The position numbers were made by a program, and so were the translations under genes. A stretch of DNA of 64,000 nucleotides from Pseudomonas sp. ADAK18 (GTDB lineage Bacteria > Pseudomonadota > Gammaproteobacteria > Pseudomonadales > Pseudomonadaceae): NCBI RefSeq assembly GCF_012935695.1, contig NZ_CP052859.1:1901001-1965000 (forward strand), written 5' to 3'. The notes beneath the pieces were generated by a model that saw only the letters and a program-made list of their open reading frames with translations, searched no databases and was not told the origin of the DNA. Of the stretch, positions 1-10,400 are shown in pieces. Position 1 is the first letter of the stretch. Every line of letters starts with the position of its first letter.

Positions 1-1146
1 CAGGGTGCGGGCCGGCAAATGGGTACGTTCCAGATGGTCTTCATGGGTGTTCCACCACACGACTTCCACCGCCGGCAGTTCCACGGTGCCGGCGCGGTTG
101 GGCACCAGCGCTTCACGGTCTTCGCGGCTGCCGATCACGCCGCGATCGCTGTTCTGGTTGCTCAATACCGGTTGGTCCGGGTAGCGGCGCAGGCCTGCAA
201 CCTCGGTGTTCGGCAGCGGTGGCAATTGGGCGCTGGCCAGCCCTTCGGCCTTGAGGGTCAGGCTGCGGGTCACGGAGTCGCCCACCTGGACGTGATCCGG
301 TTCCGGGTTCCAGCTTTCACTCAGGCTCAGGCTGCGGGCCGGCAGCCAAGGGGCATCCGCCGGGTACAGGGCGGGCTTGGCCTTGACTGTCAGGAGCAGC
401 TCCGTGGAGCTGACATGCAACAGCTTGCCGGGTTTCGGGCCTTGCGGATTGCTGTCCTGGGCGGGGCGCGGTTCCACCAGGGTCGCACTGAAGACCTGTG
501 CCGGAATCACCAGCGGGCCGCTGCGTTGCGGATAGATGCCGTAGCGCATTTCGATCACGCCATGGCGAATGCCGTTGATGACTTTCTCGTAGTTGCGCGA
601 TTCTCCGAGCTGTTCGATGCGGGTGTCTGGAATCTGCAACGGCGTCAGGCTGCTGTCGTCGTACAGCGACACCGAATGGTAGACCCGCACGGTCAGCAAG
701 GCCTGGGCCTGGACATAGACCGTGTCTTGGTCGAGGTTGGCCTCGATGAATACCGGCGCCAGTTGGGTGTTGGTGTCCTGGCTGGCGGTTTCGATGACTT
801 GCAGGGTGATCGGCTGGCTCTTGAGCGCTCCCAACTGCAGCGACGGAATCACTACTGTGCCGTTCTCCTTGGGCAGTAACGTAATGATCCAGCGGGTGGT
901 GGCGTGATTGTCGCCGCCCAGGGTGGTGAGTTGGTTGATCTGGCGTGTGCCGCGTACTTCGAACGTCGGGTCCAGGGGCGCCAGGTCGGGTTTGCCGAAC
1001 TGCGTGACGTCATTGGATTCCACGGTCAGTTCCACCGTCTCCCCGGAGTTGATGCGGCTGCGGTCGACGCTGGCAACCAGGTCCGCGGCCTGGGCATGGC
1101 AGGCCCACAGTGTGAGGGTGAGGAGAAGGGCGGTGCAGCGGCTCAT
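1..1146 (-). CDS. batD: BatD-family protein (partial, C-terminus outside window)
   Basis: This is the last gene seen of a minus-strand Bat/MoxR operon, and its 3' end runs off the left edge; 382 codons are present. The product opens with a signal peptide (about residues 1-20, ending CHAQA) and continues as a periplasmic beta-rich protein in the BatD (oxygen tolerance) style, with repeated immunoglobulin-like stretches such as GETVELTVESND. BatD proteins are anchored by a C-terminal membrane segment, which cannot be checked here. The start codon overlaps the stop of the upstream VWA/TPR gene in an ATGA arrangement, which fixes the start and implies translational coupling. Family assignment comes from gene order plus sequence style; the molecular role of BatD is poorly known. 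Confidence 0.85.
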   Translation of the reverse strand, partial: MSRCTALLLTLTLWACHAQAADLVASVDRSRINSGETVELTVESNDVTQFGKPDLAPLDPTFEVRGTRQINQLTTLGGDNHATTRWIITLLPKENGTVVIPSLQLGALKSQPITLQVIETASQDTNTQLAPVFIEANLDQDTVYVQAQALLTVRVYHSVSLYDDSSLTPLQIPDTRIEQLGESRNYEKVINGIRHGVIEMRYGIYPQRSGPLVIPAQVFSATLVEPRPAQDSNPQGPKPGKLLHVSSTELLLTVKAKPALYPADAPWLPARSLSLSESWNPEPDHVQVGDSVTRSLTLKAEGLASAQLPPLPNTEVAGLRRYPDQPVLSNQNSDRGVIGSREDREALVPNRAGTVELPAVEVVWWNTHEDHLERTHLPARTL

Positions 1147-2879
1147 CGAGTCTTGTCCTGATGTTGTTGCTGTTCGTACCAGAATTTACGTCGCAGCAGC
1201 TCGCCGGGGTTGTCCGGGATCTGTCGCAGCCACTGTTCCAGGGCCTGGCGGTGTTCGCCGTCGAGGCTGGCATTCGCCCCGCGCAGGGGGGGCGTGGTGG
1301 TCTGCTCATCCCCCAGTTCGCTGCCGGGTACCTCGTTGCCGCCCGCGTGCGGCGTGGCGCCGGTTTGCGTCTCGGCGGTGCCCGGCTGGCCCTGGCCCTG
1401 TGGCGTCTGCTCGCCACTGGGGGCGGTCTGGCCGCTGGTGCCCGGTTGTGCAGTCTGGCCGGGTTGGGTGGTTTCGTCATCCTCCTTCTTGGGCGGTTTG
1501 GCGGGTTCCGGTTCCGGTTCTTCCTGCAGCAGGCTTTCCACCAGGGTTTTGTTTTTCAGGGCCGGTTGCAAATCCGGCTGGGCTTCCAGGGCTTGTTCAT
1601 AGGCGTCTATCGCCGCTTCCAGTTCACCGGCCTTGGCCAGGGCATTACCGCGATTGTAGTGGGAATAGGCATCGTTGCCTTCGGCAAAGCGCTTGGCGGC
1701 TTCGGCATAGTTGCCGGCTTCATACAGGGCAACACCTTGCCATTGCGGGTTTTCGAAGCGTTCGGCGGCTTCCCCAGGGCGTTTTTTCTTGAGCAGGTAT
1801 TGGCCTTGCTGGTCCGGGCGTAGCCACAGGTCCTGAACGTCGAAGGCGTAGCTCGGTTGCGGGGCGATCAATAGCAACAACGGCAGGCAGAACAGCCAGC
1901 CCCGACGACCGGCGCAGGCAGCGAGTAGCAGCAACGGTAACAGCAGCCAATAACCCTGGTCGGCCCAGGTGTCCAGCTGTAACCGTTGGCCGTCGTTGCG
2001 CAGGCTTTGCGGGCCGTCCAGCAGACCGAGGCTGCGCAGGTCCTTGTCGTCCAGCCGGGCCTGGCGGTAGCGACCGCCCATCTCGCTGGCGAAAGCCTTG
2101 AGGGTTGGGCTGTCCAGGCGTGGTACCAGGATTGCGCCCTGGTCGTCCTTGAGGAACTCGCCGCTTTCTTGAGTCACCGGCGTGCCTTCGCGACTGCCAA
2201 TGCCAAGGATCGACAGGCTTGGCGCTTGGTCTCCCAGCAGCAGGCGGATACCTTGGCGCTCTTGTTTGGACAACGATGAGCCGATCAACAACAAACGGCC
2301 CTGGCCGAGTCCACCTTGTTTGAGCAGTGACAGGGCCTTTTCTACGGCCAGGTCGGCGCGGTGGCCGGCCTCGGGCATGATCGAGGGGCGCAAGGCTTCA
2401 AGCAGGTTACCGCTGGTGGCCAGGTCATCCGAGAGCGGCACCAGGGTGTGGGCGCTGCCGGCGTAGACGACGATGGCGGTCTGCGAATCGCTGCGGGCCT
2501 GGAGCAAGTCGTGCAGTTTGCGCCGCGCCTGTTCCAGGCGATTGGGCGGGCTGTCGGTGGCGAGCATTTCCGGGGTCAGCTCCAGCAATACCACCAGCGG
2601 ATCGGCAGGTTTCTGGCTGTTCTGCTCAACGCGTTGCCAGCTAGGGCCGAGTAATGCCAGCACGCACAGCAGCCAGGCGAGGCCAAGGACCACCCACGGC
2701 GATTTACTTTCCCGACCATTGCCGCCACTGAGCAGCGCCGCGTGAAACGCCGGCGGCAGAATCATCTGCCAACGCCCGGCGCGCTTTTGTCGGTGCCACA
2801 GATGCCACAGCAGCCAGCCGAGCAGCGGCAGCAGCAACAGCCACCAGGGACGGAACCAATGAGGCCACAGGGCAATCAT
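1143..2879 (-). CDS. batB: VWA and TPR domain protein (BatB/BatC fusion)
   Basis: A 578-residue inner-membrane protein. Two membrane segments lie near the N-terminus (about residues 10-28 and 61-79), then a von Willebrand A domain (about 90-270), another hydrophobic pair (about 320-345), TPR repeats (about 380-460, with NRGNALAKAGELEAAIDAYE) and a Pro/Gln/Thr/Gly-rich low-complexity region before a charged C-terminus. It therefore joins what are separate BatB and BatC proteins in some bacteria. I take the ATG at 2879, which overlaps the stop of the preceding VWA gene by ATGA, rather than an in-frame codon 14 residues upstream. The usual metal-binding DxSxS of VWA domains reads ELTPE (about residues 100-104), so the MIDAS site looks degenerate, unlike in the neighbouring BatA. 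Confidence 0.88.
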   Translation of the reverse strand: MIALWPHWFRPWWLLLLPLLGWLLWHLWHRQKRAGRWQMILPPAFHAALLSGGNGRESKSPWVVLGLAWLLCVLALLGPSWQRVEQNSQKPADPLVVLLELTPEMLATDSPPNRLEQARRKLHDLLQARSDSQTAIVVYAGSAHTLVPLSDDLATSGNLLEALRPSIMPEAGHRADLAVEKALSLLKQGGLGQGRLLLIGSSLSKQERQGIRLLLGDQAPSLSILGIGSREGTPVTQESGEFLKDDQGAILVPRLDSPTLKAFASEMGGRYRQARLDDKDLRSLGLLDGPQSLRNDGQRLQLDTWADQGYWLLLPLLLLAACAGRRGWLFCLPLLLLIAPQPSYAFDVQDLWLRPDQQGQYLLKKKRPGEAAERFENPQWQGVALYEAGNYAEAAKRFAEGNDAYSHYNRGNALAKAGELEAAIDAYEQALEAQPDLQPALKNKTLVESLLQEEPEPEPAKPPKKEDDETTQPGQTAQPGTSGQTAPSGEQTPQGQGQPGTAETQTGATPHAGGNEVPGSELGDEQTTTPPLRGANASLDGEHRQALEQWLRQIPDNPGELLRRKFWYEQQQHQDKTR

Positions 2880-3964
2880 CGACGCCTCCGCAAGCGCAGG
2901 CGTTTGAGGCGTTGGCGCCATTCGGGGTGCTGTTGCAGAAAGTGGCCCTTGCTGGAGATTTTGTTGAAGAGGCGTTGCAGGGCGTTGTTCGGCCAGCGTT
3001 CCTGGATCACCAGCAACATGCTCAGGATCAGCGCCAGGGCCAACGGCCCGCTATAGAGCGCCTGGGCCGGGCGCGCCTGGGTCGGTTGTTGGGCCACGGG
3101 TTCCAGCTGATCGAGGGTTTCCTTGACGGCTTGCAGTTCCTTGCCGTCGCGGGCACGGAAGTAGCGTCCGCCTGTGGCCTCGGCGAGTGCCTTGAGGGCC
3201 GGTTCGTCGAGATCCAGGCTCGGATTGAGACCGAGCATGCCCAGGGAACCGGTTTGCTCCGGATCGGCACCGATGCCGATAGGGTAGATTTTCACGCCTT
3301 CTTCGGCGGCCAGGCGTGCGGCGGTCAACGGGTCGATTTCGCCACCGTTGTTGGCGCCGTCGGTCACCAGGATCAGCACCCGGCTTTGCGCGGGACGCTG
3401 GCGCAGGCGTTTCAAGGCCAGGCCGATGGCATCGCCAATGGCGGTGTTTTTGCCGGCGATGCCAATTCGCGCTTCATCCAGCCAGGTACGCACGGTATGG
3501 CGGTCGAAGGTCAATGGTGCTTGTAGATAGGCCTGGCTGCCGAAGAGGATCAGGCCGACTCGATCACCTTCGCGGCCTTCGAGAAAATCCCCCAGCAGGT
3601 GCTTGACCAACGTCAGGCGGCTGACGTCTTCGTCCTGCCATTGCATGTCGGGGAAATCCATGGAGCCGGACACATCGACCGCCACCAATAAGTCACGGCC
3701 GCTGGCGGCAATTGGCAGGGGTTCACCCAGCCATTCCGGGCGGGCGGCGGCGGTCAACAGCAGCAACCACAACACCACGAACGGCGCTTGTTGACGCCAG
3801 CCTGGCAGGTTGGCCCGGGCACGGCGGCGCGCAAGGCCTTCCAGGTCGCCGAGGAAGCTGACCTTCAAGGCGGGCTCGCCGCTGTCGGCGACGGGCAGGA
3901 GCATCCGCATCACCCACGGTAGGGGCAACAGGGCGAAGATCCACGGCCAGGCGAACTCAAACAT
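2876..3964 (-). CDS. batA: VWA domain membrane protein BatA
   Basis: A 362-residue inner-membrane protein with hydrophobic segments at about residues 5-24 and 60-74, a VWA domain, and a C-terminal membrane segment near residues 310-328. The MIDAS metal site looks complete: DVSGS at residues 97-101, a Thr in GKNTAIGDA near 174 and an Asp in LVTDGANN near 202. VWA domains of this kind bind protein partners in a metal-dependent way; with MoxR-type AAA ATPases they are thought to act in assembly or stress tolerance at the cell envelope. It overlaps the gene upstream by 8 bases and the gene downstream by 4, so the operon is translationally coupled. Confidence 0.9.
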   Translation of the reverse strand: MFEFAWPWIFALLPLPWVMRMLLPVADSGEPALKVSFLGDLEGLARRRARANLPGWRQQAPFVVLWLLLLTAAARPEWLGEPLPIAASGRDLLVAVDVSGSMDFPDMQWQDEDVSRLTLVKHLLGDFLEGREGDRVGLILFGSQAYLQAPLTFDRHTVRTWLDEARIGIAGKNTAIGDAIGLALKRLRQRPAQSRVLILVTDGANNGGEIDPLTAARLAAEEGVKIYPIGIGADPEQTGSLGMLGLNPSLDLDEPALKALAEATGGRYFRARDGKELQAVKETLDQLEPVAQQPTQARPAQALYSGPLALALILSMLLVIQERWPNNALQRLFNKISSKGHFLQQHPEWRQRLKRLRLRRRR

Positions 3965-4451
3965 GTTTGCGAATCCAGGTGTCGACGGCCTGGGTCAGGC
4001 CGGCGATGGCCTTGTCATCGAGCTTGCATTCGGGCTTGTAGGCGCCTTCCACCAGCACCATCCAGCGGGTTAGACCGGCAGCCGGGCAACGGTTGTCGAG
4101 GAAGGCCAGCCATTTGCGACCGTTGAGGGTGTGGCTCTGGCTATAAGGGTAGTCGTTGCGGCACAGGCGCTTGAGCAGTCCGTTGAGTTGCTGCAACCAG
4201 GCGCCGGCCGGCGCACCGTCGTAGGGCTTGGGCATCAGTGCCAGTTCCGCGAGGGCGGCAACTCGCAGCGGGTCCAGCGGTTGTTCGGCGCGGGCCACGG
4301 GGCGCTTGGCCGGGAGGAAGCGGCGCAACGACCACAGGCCCCAGACAAGCAGGGGGATGAGCAGCAACAATAGCCACCAGCCAGGCGCCGGCGGCCAGAA
4401 ACCGATGGCTGGAGGTGCGATCAGCGGTTGCAATTGGTCGAGGCTGCTCAT
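3957..4451 (-). CDS. DUF4381 family membrane protein
   Basis: A 164-residue protein with one clear membrane segment near residues 25-43 (a Trp/Leu-rich stretch after PAPGWW) followed by a cytoplasmic part rich in Leu and Arg. This matches the DUF4381 proteins found between the DUF58 and VWA genes in Bat operons. The start ATG overlaps the DUF58 stop (ATGA). Its biochemical role is unknown; a scaffold role between the DUF58 protein and the VWA proteins is only an inference from its constant place in the operon. Confidence 0.85.
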   Translation of the reverse strand: MSSLDQLQPLIAPPAIGFWPPAPGWWLLLLLIPLLVWGLWSLRRFLPAKRPVARAEQPLDPLRVAALAELALMPKPYDGAPAGAWLQQLNGLLKRLCRNDYPYSQSHTLNGRKWLAFLDNRCPAAGLTRWMVLVEGAYKPECKLDDKAIAGLTQAVDTWIRKHV

Positions 4452-5380
4452 TGCTTTTTGGCCGGACGTTGCGGATTGAGGTATTCGCGCAGTTGCTCGA
4501 CCATTTCGCTCTGGGTACTCAAGGGCATGAGCAATATCCGCAGCTTCTGCGCGAGCAACTCCCAGCGCGCACTACGCTCGTCGGCCTGGGCTTTATAGGC
4601 CTGGCGCAGGTCGAAATTCAGGGTGTCGATCTCCAACTGCGCGCCGCGTTCGGCGAACCGCAGTAGCCCGGCGGCTGGCAGGGCATGGTCCAGCGGATCG
4701 GACACCGGCAACAGCAGCAAGTCGCAATGGCGTGACAAAAGACTCAGTTGCTGTTCGGCGCCGTCGGTCAGGGCGCGTTCATCGCAAATCACGATCGCCA
4801 GGCTGCCGGGGCGCAAGACTTCCCGGCCGCGTCGCAACGCCATGCCAAGGGCATCGGGTTCCGGCTTGCTTTCGGTATTCAGGCTCTGGTTGACCCGCAC
4901 CAACCGGTTGAGCAATTGCAGCAGGCTTTGCTTGCTGCGTCGCGGCTTGATTTCGTAGTGCTCGTTGTCACCGAACACCAACCCGCCGACGCGGTCGTTA
5001 TGCCCCAGCGCGGCCCAGCCGATCAGGCTAGCGGCCTGGGCCGCCAGCACCGATTTGAACATCAGCCCCGAGCCGAAAAACAACCGGCAGCTTTGCTCCA
5101 CCATGATGAAGATCGGGCGTTCTCGTTCTTCGTGGAACAGCTTCGTGTGGGGCTCCTGGGTGCGGGCAGTGACGCGCCAGTCGATGGTGCGCACGTCGTC
5201 GCCGGCCTGGTACACCCGCACCTGATCGAAGTCGACGCCGCGACCTCGCAGTTTCGAGTGGTGCAGGCCAATCAGCGGGCTGCGTTGGCTTGGCGTAGAA
5301 AAAAGTTGTACTTCCCGTACGCGATGACGCATCTCGATCAATTCGCTCAGGGTGACACGGACTCCATCGCTGGCGTTCAT
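4448..5380 (-). CDS. DUF58 domain protein
   Basis: A soluble 310-residue protein of the DUF58 family. The signature region RGVDFDQVRVYQAGDDVRT followed by IDWRVTART is near residues 47-75. DUF58 proteins have a VWA-like fold and nearly always sit beside a MoxR ATPase. I chose the ATG at 5380, five bases after the moxR stop; an in-frame TTG at 5389 overlapping that stop is an alternative. It is the second gene of the operon moxR-DUF58-DUF4381-batA-batB-batD. Confidence 0.88.
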   Translation of the reverse strand: MNASDGVRVTLSELIEMRHRVREVQLFSTPSQRSPLIGLHHSKLRGRGVDFDQVRVYQAGDDVRTIDWRVTARTQEPHTKLFHEERERPIFIMVEQSCRLFFGSGLMFKSVLAAQAASLIGWAALGHNDRVGGLVFGDNEHYEIKPRRSKQSLLQLLNRLVRVNQSLNTESKPEPDALGMALRRGREVLRPGSLAIVICDERALTDGAEQQLSLLSRHCDLLLLPVSDPLDHALPAAGLLRFAERGAQLEIDTLNFDLRQAYKAQADERSARWELLAQKLRILLMPLSTQSEMVEQLREYLNPQRPAKKQ

Positions 5381-5385
5381 GGGGC

Positions 5386-6345
5386 TCAAGCGACGGCTAC
5401 GACGTCGAGAATGCGTTGCACCACGCGGTCCTGGTCAATACCGGCCGCTTCGGCCTCGAACGACAGAATGATCCGGTGGCGCAGCACGTCGAACAGCACC
5501 GCCTGGATATCTTCCGGGCTGACAAAGTCGCGACCGGCCAGCCAGGCGTGGGCCCGGGCGCAGCGGTCGAGGGCAATCGAGCCCCGGGGGCTTGCGCCAT
5601 AGGCAATCCACTCGGCCATTTCCGGATCGAACTTGGCCGGGGTGCGGGTGGCCATGACCAGTTGCACCAGGTATTCCTCCACCGCATCGGCCATGTACAA
5701 GCCGAGGATTTCCTTGCGTGCGGCGAAGATCGCTTGCTGGCTGACCCGGCGTTCGGGCTTGGTCTCGCCGTTGAGGGCTTCGCCACGCGCCTGTTGCAGG
5801 ATGCGGCGTTCGACGGCGGCGTCGGGGAAGCCGATCTTGACGTGCATCAGGAACCGGTCGAGCTGGGCTTCGGGCAGGGGATAGGTGCCTTCCTGTTCGA
5901 TCGGGTTTTGCGTGGCCATTACCAGGAACAGTGGCGACAGTTCATAGGTACTGCGCCCGACACTGACCTGGCGCTCGGCCATGGCTTCAAGCAAGGCTGA
6001 CTGAACCTTGGCCGGGGCCCGGTTGATTTCGTCCGCCAGCACCAGGTTGTGGAAGATCGGCCCTTGCTGGAACACGAAGCTGCCGGTTTCCGGGCGGTAG
6101 ATCTCGGTACCGGTGATGTCGGCAGGCAGCAGGTCGGGAGTGAACTGGATACGATGGAACTGTGCTTCGATCCCTTCGGCAAGCTCCTTGATGGCCTTGG
6201 TCTTGGCCAGGCCGGGAGCGCCTTCAACCAGCATATGGCCATCGGCAAGCAGGGCGATGAGCAGGCGCTCGATAAGTTTTTCCTGGCCGAGGATCTGCGT
6301 TGAAAGAAAGGTTCGCAGCGCGAGCAGCGCTTCACGATGTTCCAT
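5386..6345 (-). CDS. moxR: MoxR-family AAA+ ATPase
   Basis: A 319-residue AAA+ ATPase, probably the first gene of the Bat operon. Walker A is EGAPGLAKTK (residues 41-50) and Walker B is LVLADEINRA (101-110); the sensor 1 motif ATQNPIEQEG and the LPEAQLDRF segment are typical of MoxR. Such ATPases act as chaperone-like remodelers that work with VWA proteins, here the products of the two batA/batB-like genes downstream. The start ATG (MEHREALLALR) is the first in frame. Length is normal for the family. Confidence 0.93.
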   Translation of the reverse strand: MEHREALLALRTFLSTQILGQEKLIERLLIALLADGHMLVEGAPGLAKTKAIKELAEGIEAQFHRIQFTPDLLPADITGTEIYRPETGSFVFQQGPIFHNLVLADEINRAPAKVQSALLEAMAERQVSVGRSTYELSPLFLVMATQNPIEQEGTYPLPEAQLDRFLMHVKIGFPDAAVERRILQQARGEALNGETKPERRVSQQAIFAARKEILGLYMADAVEEYLVQLVMATRTPAKFDPEMAEWIAYGASPRGSIALDRCARAHAWLAGRDFVSPEDIQAVLFDVLRHRIILSFEAEAAGIDQDRVVQRILDVVAVA

Positions 6346-6594
6346 CGATGACGGTTCCTGGAAAGATGAGCCTGGGCATTGTGAAAAATGCCAGAGCCTG
6401 GGGGCCTTACTTTAATGCATTGGGGGGGCTGGCGACTAACGGCGCGCGGGGTATTTTTTGGATTTTGTGGGAATTGTCCGTTGCTGCTGTGTAGCCGCTG
6501 CCGAGGCACGAGGCTGTGATGGGCTGCGAAGCGGCCCCCGGCGGTGGTCCTGCGGCCCATATCGCAGCCTTGTGCCTCGGCAGCGGCTACAGGA
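6346..6594. other. Intergenic region upstream of the moxR operon
   Basis: This 249-base gap holds the presumed moxR promoter (minus strand) and one copy of the long inverted repeat described separately. I see no convincing -35/-10 pair and no further gene. Confidence 0.5.
6490..6591. repeat. Inverted repeat family A, copy 1
   Basis: The ends TGTAGCCGCTGCCGAGGCAC and its reverse complement (CCTCGGCAGCGGCTACA) face each other about 100 bases apart. The middle is less conserved (GCGGCCCCCGGCGGTGGTCCTGCGG). Related copies lie at 30018-30120, 45021-45113 and 49311-49428. Confidence 0.9.
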
Positions 6595-6948
6595 TCACAG
6601 TTCGCTGATGTAAGTCCCGGTACCCTTGAGAATGTTCTGCAAGGTCTCTTGCACTTCAGCCAAATCTGACTTGTCGGTGCTGTGAATGATCTCCAGATGA
6701 TCACTGCCACCCAACGCATCCGCGTCCGTCGCGGCAATCTCCACCAGCAGCTTCGTGGCGCTCAGGGTGATCTTCAGCCCGTCCAGGGTCGACGGCTCGT
6801 AATCCCAAGTGATTTCCACCTCGTCCTCATCGGGGTAACGAGTGACCATGAACATCTCGCCCTTGTCGCCGTGGCAGCAGAGCATGGCCATGTTGTCTTC
6901 TTCGTCATCGCAAGGGTTGACGATCAGGTGGGCGGTGGTCAGTTGCAT
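6595..6948 (-). CDS. Small conserved Pseudomonas protein of unknown function
   Basis: A 117-residue acidic protein starting MQLTTAHLIVNPCDDEEDN. I chose this ATG over one 15 codons upstream because the longer version begins with a basic, unlike stretch, and the acidic sequence looks like the true N-terminus. It has no signal peptide or membrane segment. Two Cys in MLCCHGDKG and an alternating beta-strand pattern (FMVTRYPDEDEVEITWDYEP) suggest a small alpha/beta fold. It stands alone between a repeat and the gdhB upstream region. I do not recognise a characterised family. Confidence 0.75.
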   Translation of the reverse strand: MQLTTAHLIVNPCDDEEDNMAMLCCHGDKGEMFMVTRYPDEDEVEITWDYEPSTLDGLKITLSATKLLVEIAATDADALGGSDHLEIIHSTDKSDLAEVQETLQNILKGTGTYISEL

Positions 6949-7416
6949 GGAAAATCCTGTCTGGGAGAGGGCGCGGCGTGACAATTGTGCCATTGCAGCG
7001 AATTTTGTGCTTCATTCTGTGTCAGAGGCTCGGTGTGACTTGGGTGGGCATCTCGGTCATTTCCGGTACTCGCAAGGCGCAAATCCACCCGTAAACGGCA
7101 GGTTGCCCAAGTCGCAACCCGTCAGCAGCGTGCCGTTGACTGAATATGTCGCAGCGCCGCAAGCAGTTGCCTTCCTACACTCGTTAAGCTGCGCAACGGA
7201 TGAGCGCCTGCCAGGAGTCTGACCTGCCCGTCGTACCGTCGCCCGGCCAGCGGCTCATCTTATGGAAGTTGTATGTGACCTCGTTGTCTTGTCCAGCTTC
7301 ACCCACCTGTCACTCTGAATTCGTTATGGTAGACCCCGAACAGAGCTGACGGTCTCCCCGCAAGGGGATAACACGCGACGCTTCCATCAATAACAAGCCC
7401 GAGCGGAGTACCACAG
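6949..7416 (+). promoter_or_regulatory. gdhB upstream region
   Basis: This 468-base gap holds no supported gene. It must contain the gdhB promoter. The gdhB start is preceded by GCGGAGTACCACAG, a reasonable ribosome binding site. A short hairpin (TCCCCGCAAGGGGA) lies near 7354-7367. No clear -35/-10 pair stands out. The segment close to 6990-7060 also serves as the upstream region of the divergent small gene. Confidence 0.45.
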
Positions 7417-10400
7417 ATGGCGTTCTTCACCGCAGCCAGCAAAGCCGACTTCCAGCATCAACTGCAAGCGGCACTGGCGCAGCACATCAGTGAACAGGCA
7501 CTGCCACAAGTGGCGCTGTTCGCTGAGCAATTCTTCGGCATTATTTCCCTGGATGAACTGACACAGCGTCGCTTGTCCGACCTGGCCGGTTGCACCCTGT
7601 CTGCCTGGCGCCTGCTTGAGCGCTTTGATCACAATCAACCGCAAGTGCGGGTCTACAACCCCGATTACGAACGTCACGGCTGGCAGTCGACCCACACGGC
7701 TGTCGAAGTGCTGCACCACGACCTGCCGTTCCTGGTGGATTCGGTGCGCACCGAGTTGAACCGCCGTGGCTACAGCATCCACACCCTGCAAACCACCGTA
7801 CTCAGCGTGCGTCGTGGCAAGAAGGGCGAGCTGCTGGAAATCCTGCCCAAGGGCACTCAGGGCGATGACATTCAGCAAGAGTCGCTGATGTACCTGGAAA
7901 TCGACCGCTGCGCCAACGCCGCCGAGCTGAATGTCCTGAGCAAGGAACTTGAGCAGGTACTGGGCGAAGTGCGCGTCGCCGTTGCCGATTTCGAGCCGAT
8001 GAAAGCCAAGGTCCAGGACCTGCTGGCCGGTATCGACGCCAGCCAGTTCAGCATCGACGGCGAAGAAAAAGCCGAGATCAAGAGCTTCCTGGAATGGCTG
8101 GTGGGCAACCACTTCACCTTCCTCGGCTATGAAGAATTCGTGGTACGTGACGAGCAGGATGGCGGTCATATCGAATATGACGCCAACTCCTTCCTCGGTC
8201 TGACCAAGCTGCTACGCGCCGGCCTCACCTTTGAGGACCTGCGCATTGAAGACTACGCCGTCAACTACCTGCGCGAACCGACTGTGCTGTCGTTCGCCAA
8301 GGCTGCGCACCCGAGCCGCGTACACCGTCCGGCCTACCCGGACTATGTGTCGATCCGCCAGATTGACGCCGACGGCAAGGTCATCAAGGAATGCCGTTTC
8401 ATGGGCCTCTACACCTCTTCGGTGTACGGCGAGAGCGTGCGGGTAATCCCGTACATCCGTCGCAAGGTCGCGGAAATCGAACGTCGTTCGGGCTTCCAGG
8501 CCAAGGCTCACCTGGGCAAGGAACTGGCTCAGGTGGTCGAAGTACTGCCGCGTGACGATCTGTTCCAGACTCCGGTCGACGAACTGTTCAGCACTGTGAT
8601 GTCGATTGTGCAGATCCAGGAACGCAACAAGATCCGCGTGTTCCTGCGCAAAGACCCGTACGGTCGCTTCTGCTACTGCCTGGCCTACGTACCGCGCGAC
8701 ATCTATTCCACCGAAGTGCGCCAGAAGATCCAGCAAGTGCTGATGGATCGCCTGAAAGCCTCGGACTGCGAATTCTGGACCTTCTTCTCCGAGTCCGTAC
8801 TGGCCCGTGTGCAACTGATTCTGCGGGTTGACCCGAAGAACCGCCTGGACATCGACCCGCTGCTGCTGGAAAAAGAAGTGGTACAGGCCTGCCGCAGTTG
8901 GCAGGACGACTACGCCAGCCTCGTCGTCGAAAGCTTCGGCGAAGCCCACGGCACCAACGTGCTCGCGGACTTCCCGAAAGGCTTCCCGGCCGGCTACCGC
9001 GAGCGCTTCGCTGCGCACTCGGCCGTGGTCGACATGCAACACCTGCTGAACCTGACCGAAGCCAAGCCGCTGGTGATGAGCTTCTATCAGCCGCTGGGTC
9101 ATGTGACCGGCCAGCAAGAGTTGCACTGCAAGCTCTACCACGCTGACACGCCGCTGGCGCTGTCCGACGTGCTGCCGATCCTGGAAAACCTCGGCCTGCG
9201 GGTTCTGGGTGAATTCCCGTATCGCCTGCGTCATTCCAATGGCCGCGAGTTCTGGATCCATGACTTCGCGTTCACTGCTGCCGAAGGCCTGAACCTCGAC
9301 ATCCAGCAGCTCAACGACACCCTGCAGGACGCGTTCGTCCACATCGTCAACGGCGATGCCGAAAACGATGCGTTCAACCGCCTGGTGCTGACCGCCGGCC
9401 TGCCATGGCGCGACGTCGCGCTGCTGCGTGCCTACGCTCGCTACCTGAAGCAGATTCGCCTGGGCTTCGACCTGGGTTACATCGCCAGCACGCTGAACAA
9501 CCACACCGACATCGCTCGCGAGTTGACCCGGTTGTTCAAGACTCGCTTCTACCTGGCGCGCAAGCTCACCGCCGAAGATCTGGAAGACAAGCAGCAACGC
9601 CTGGAACAAGCGATTCTGACCGCTCTGGACGACGTTCAGGTGCTCAACGAAGACCGCATCCTGCGTCGCTACCTGGATCTGATCAAAGCGACCCTGCGCA
9701 CTAACTTCTACCAGGCAGATGCCAACGGTCAGAACAAGTCGTACTTCAGCTTCAAGTTCAACCCGCACGCGATTCCTGAACTGCCAAAACCGGTGCCGAA
9801 GTTTGAAATCTTCGTCTACTCGCCACGGGTTGAAGGCGTGCACCTGCGTTTCGGTAACGTCGCTCGCGGCGGTCTGCGCTGGTCTGACCGTGAAGAAGAC
9901 TTCCGTACCGAAGTCCTGGGCCTGGTAAAAGCCCAGCAGGTTAAGAACTCGGTCATCGTACCGGTTGGCGCCAAGGGCGGTTTCCTGCCCCGTCGCCTGC
10001 CATTGGGCGGCAGCCGGGACGAGATCGCGGCCGAGGGCATCGCCTGCTACCGCATCTTCATTTCCGGCTTGTTGGACATCACCGACAACCTGAAAGACGG
10101 TGCCCTGGTGCCACCGTTGAACGTGGTGCGCCACGACGACGATGACCCGTACCTGGTAGTGGCCGCCGACAAAGGCACCGCGACCTTCTCCGACATCGCC
10201 AACGGCATCGCCATCGACTACGGCTTCTGGCTGGGTGATGCGTTTGCCTCCGGTGGTTCGGCGGGTTACGACCACAAGAAAATGGGCATCACCGCCAAGG
10301 GCGCGTGGGTCGGTGTACAGCGCCACTTCCGTGAGCGCGACATCAACGTCCAGGAAGACAGCATCACTGTGGTCGGTGTCGGCGACATGGCCGGCGACGT

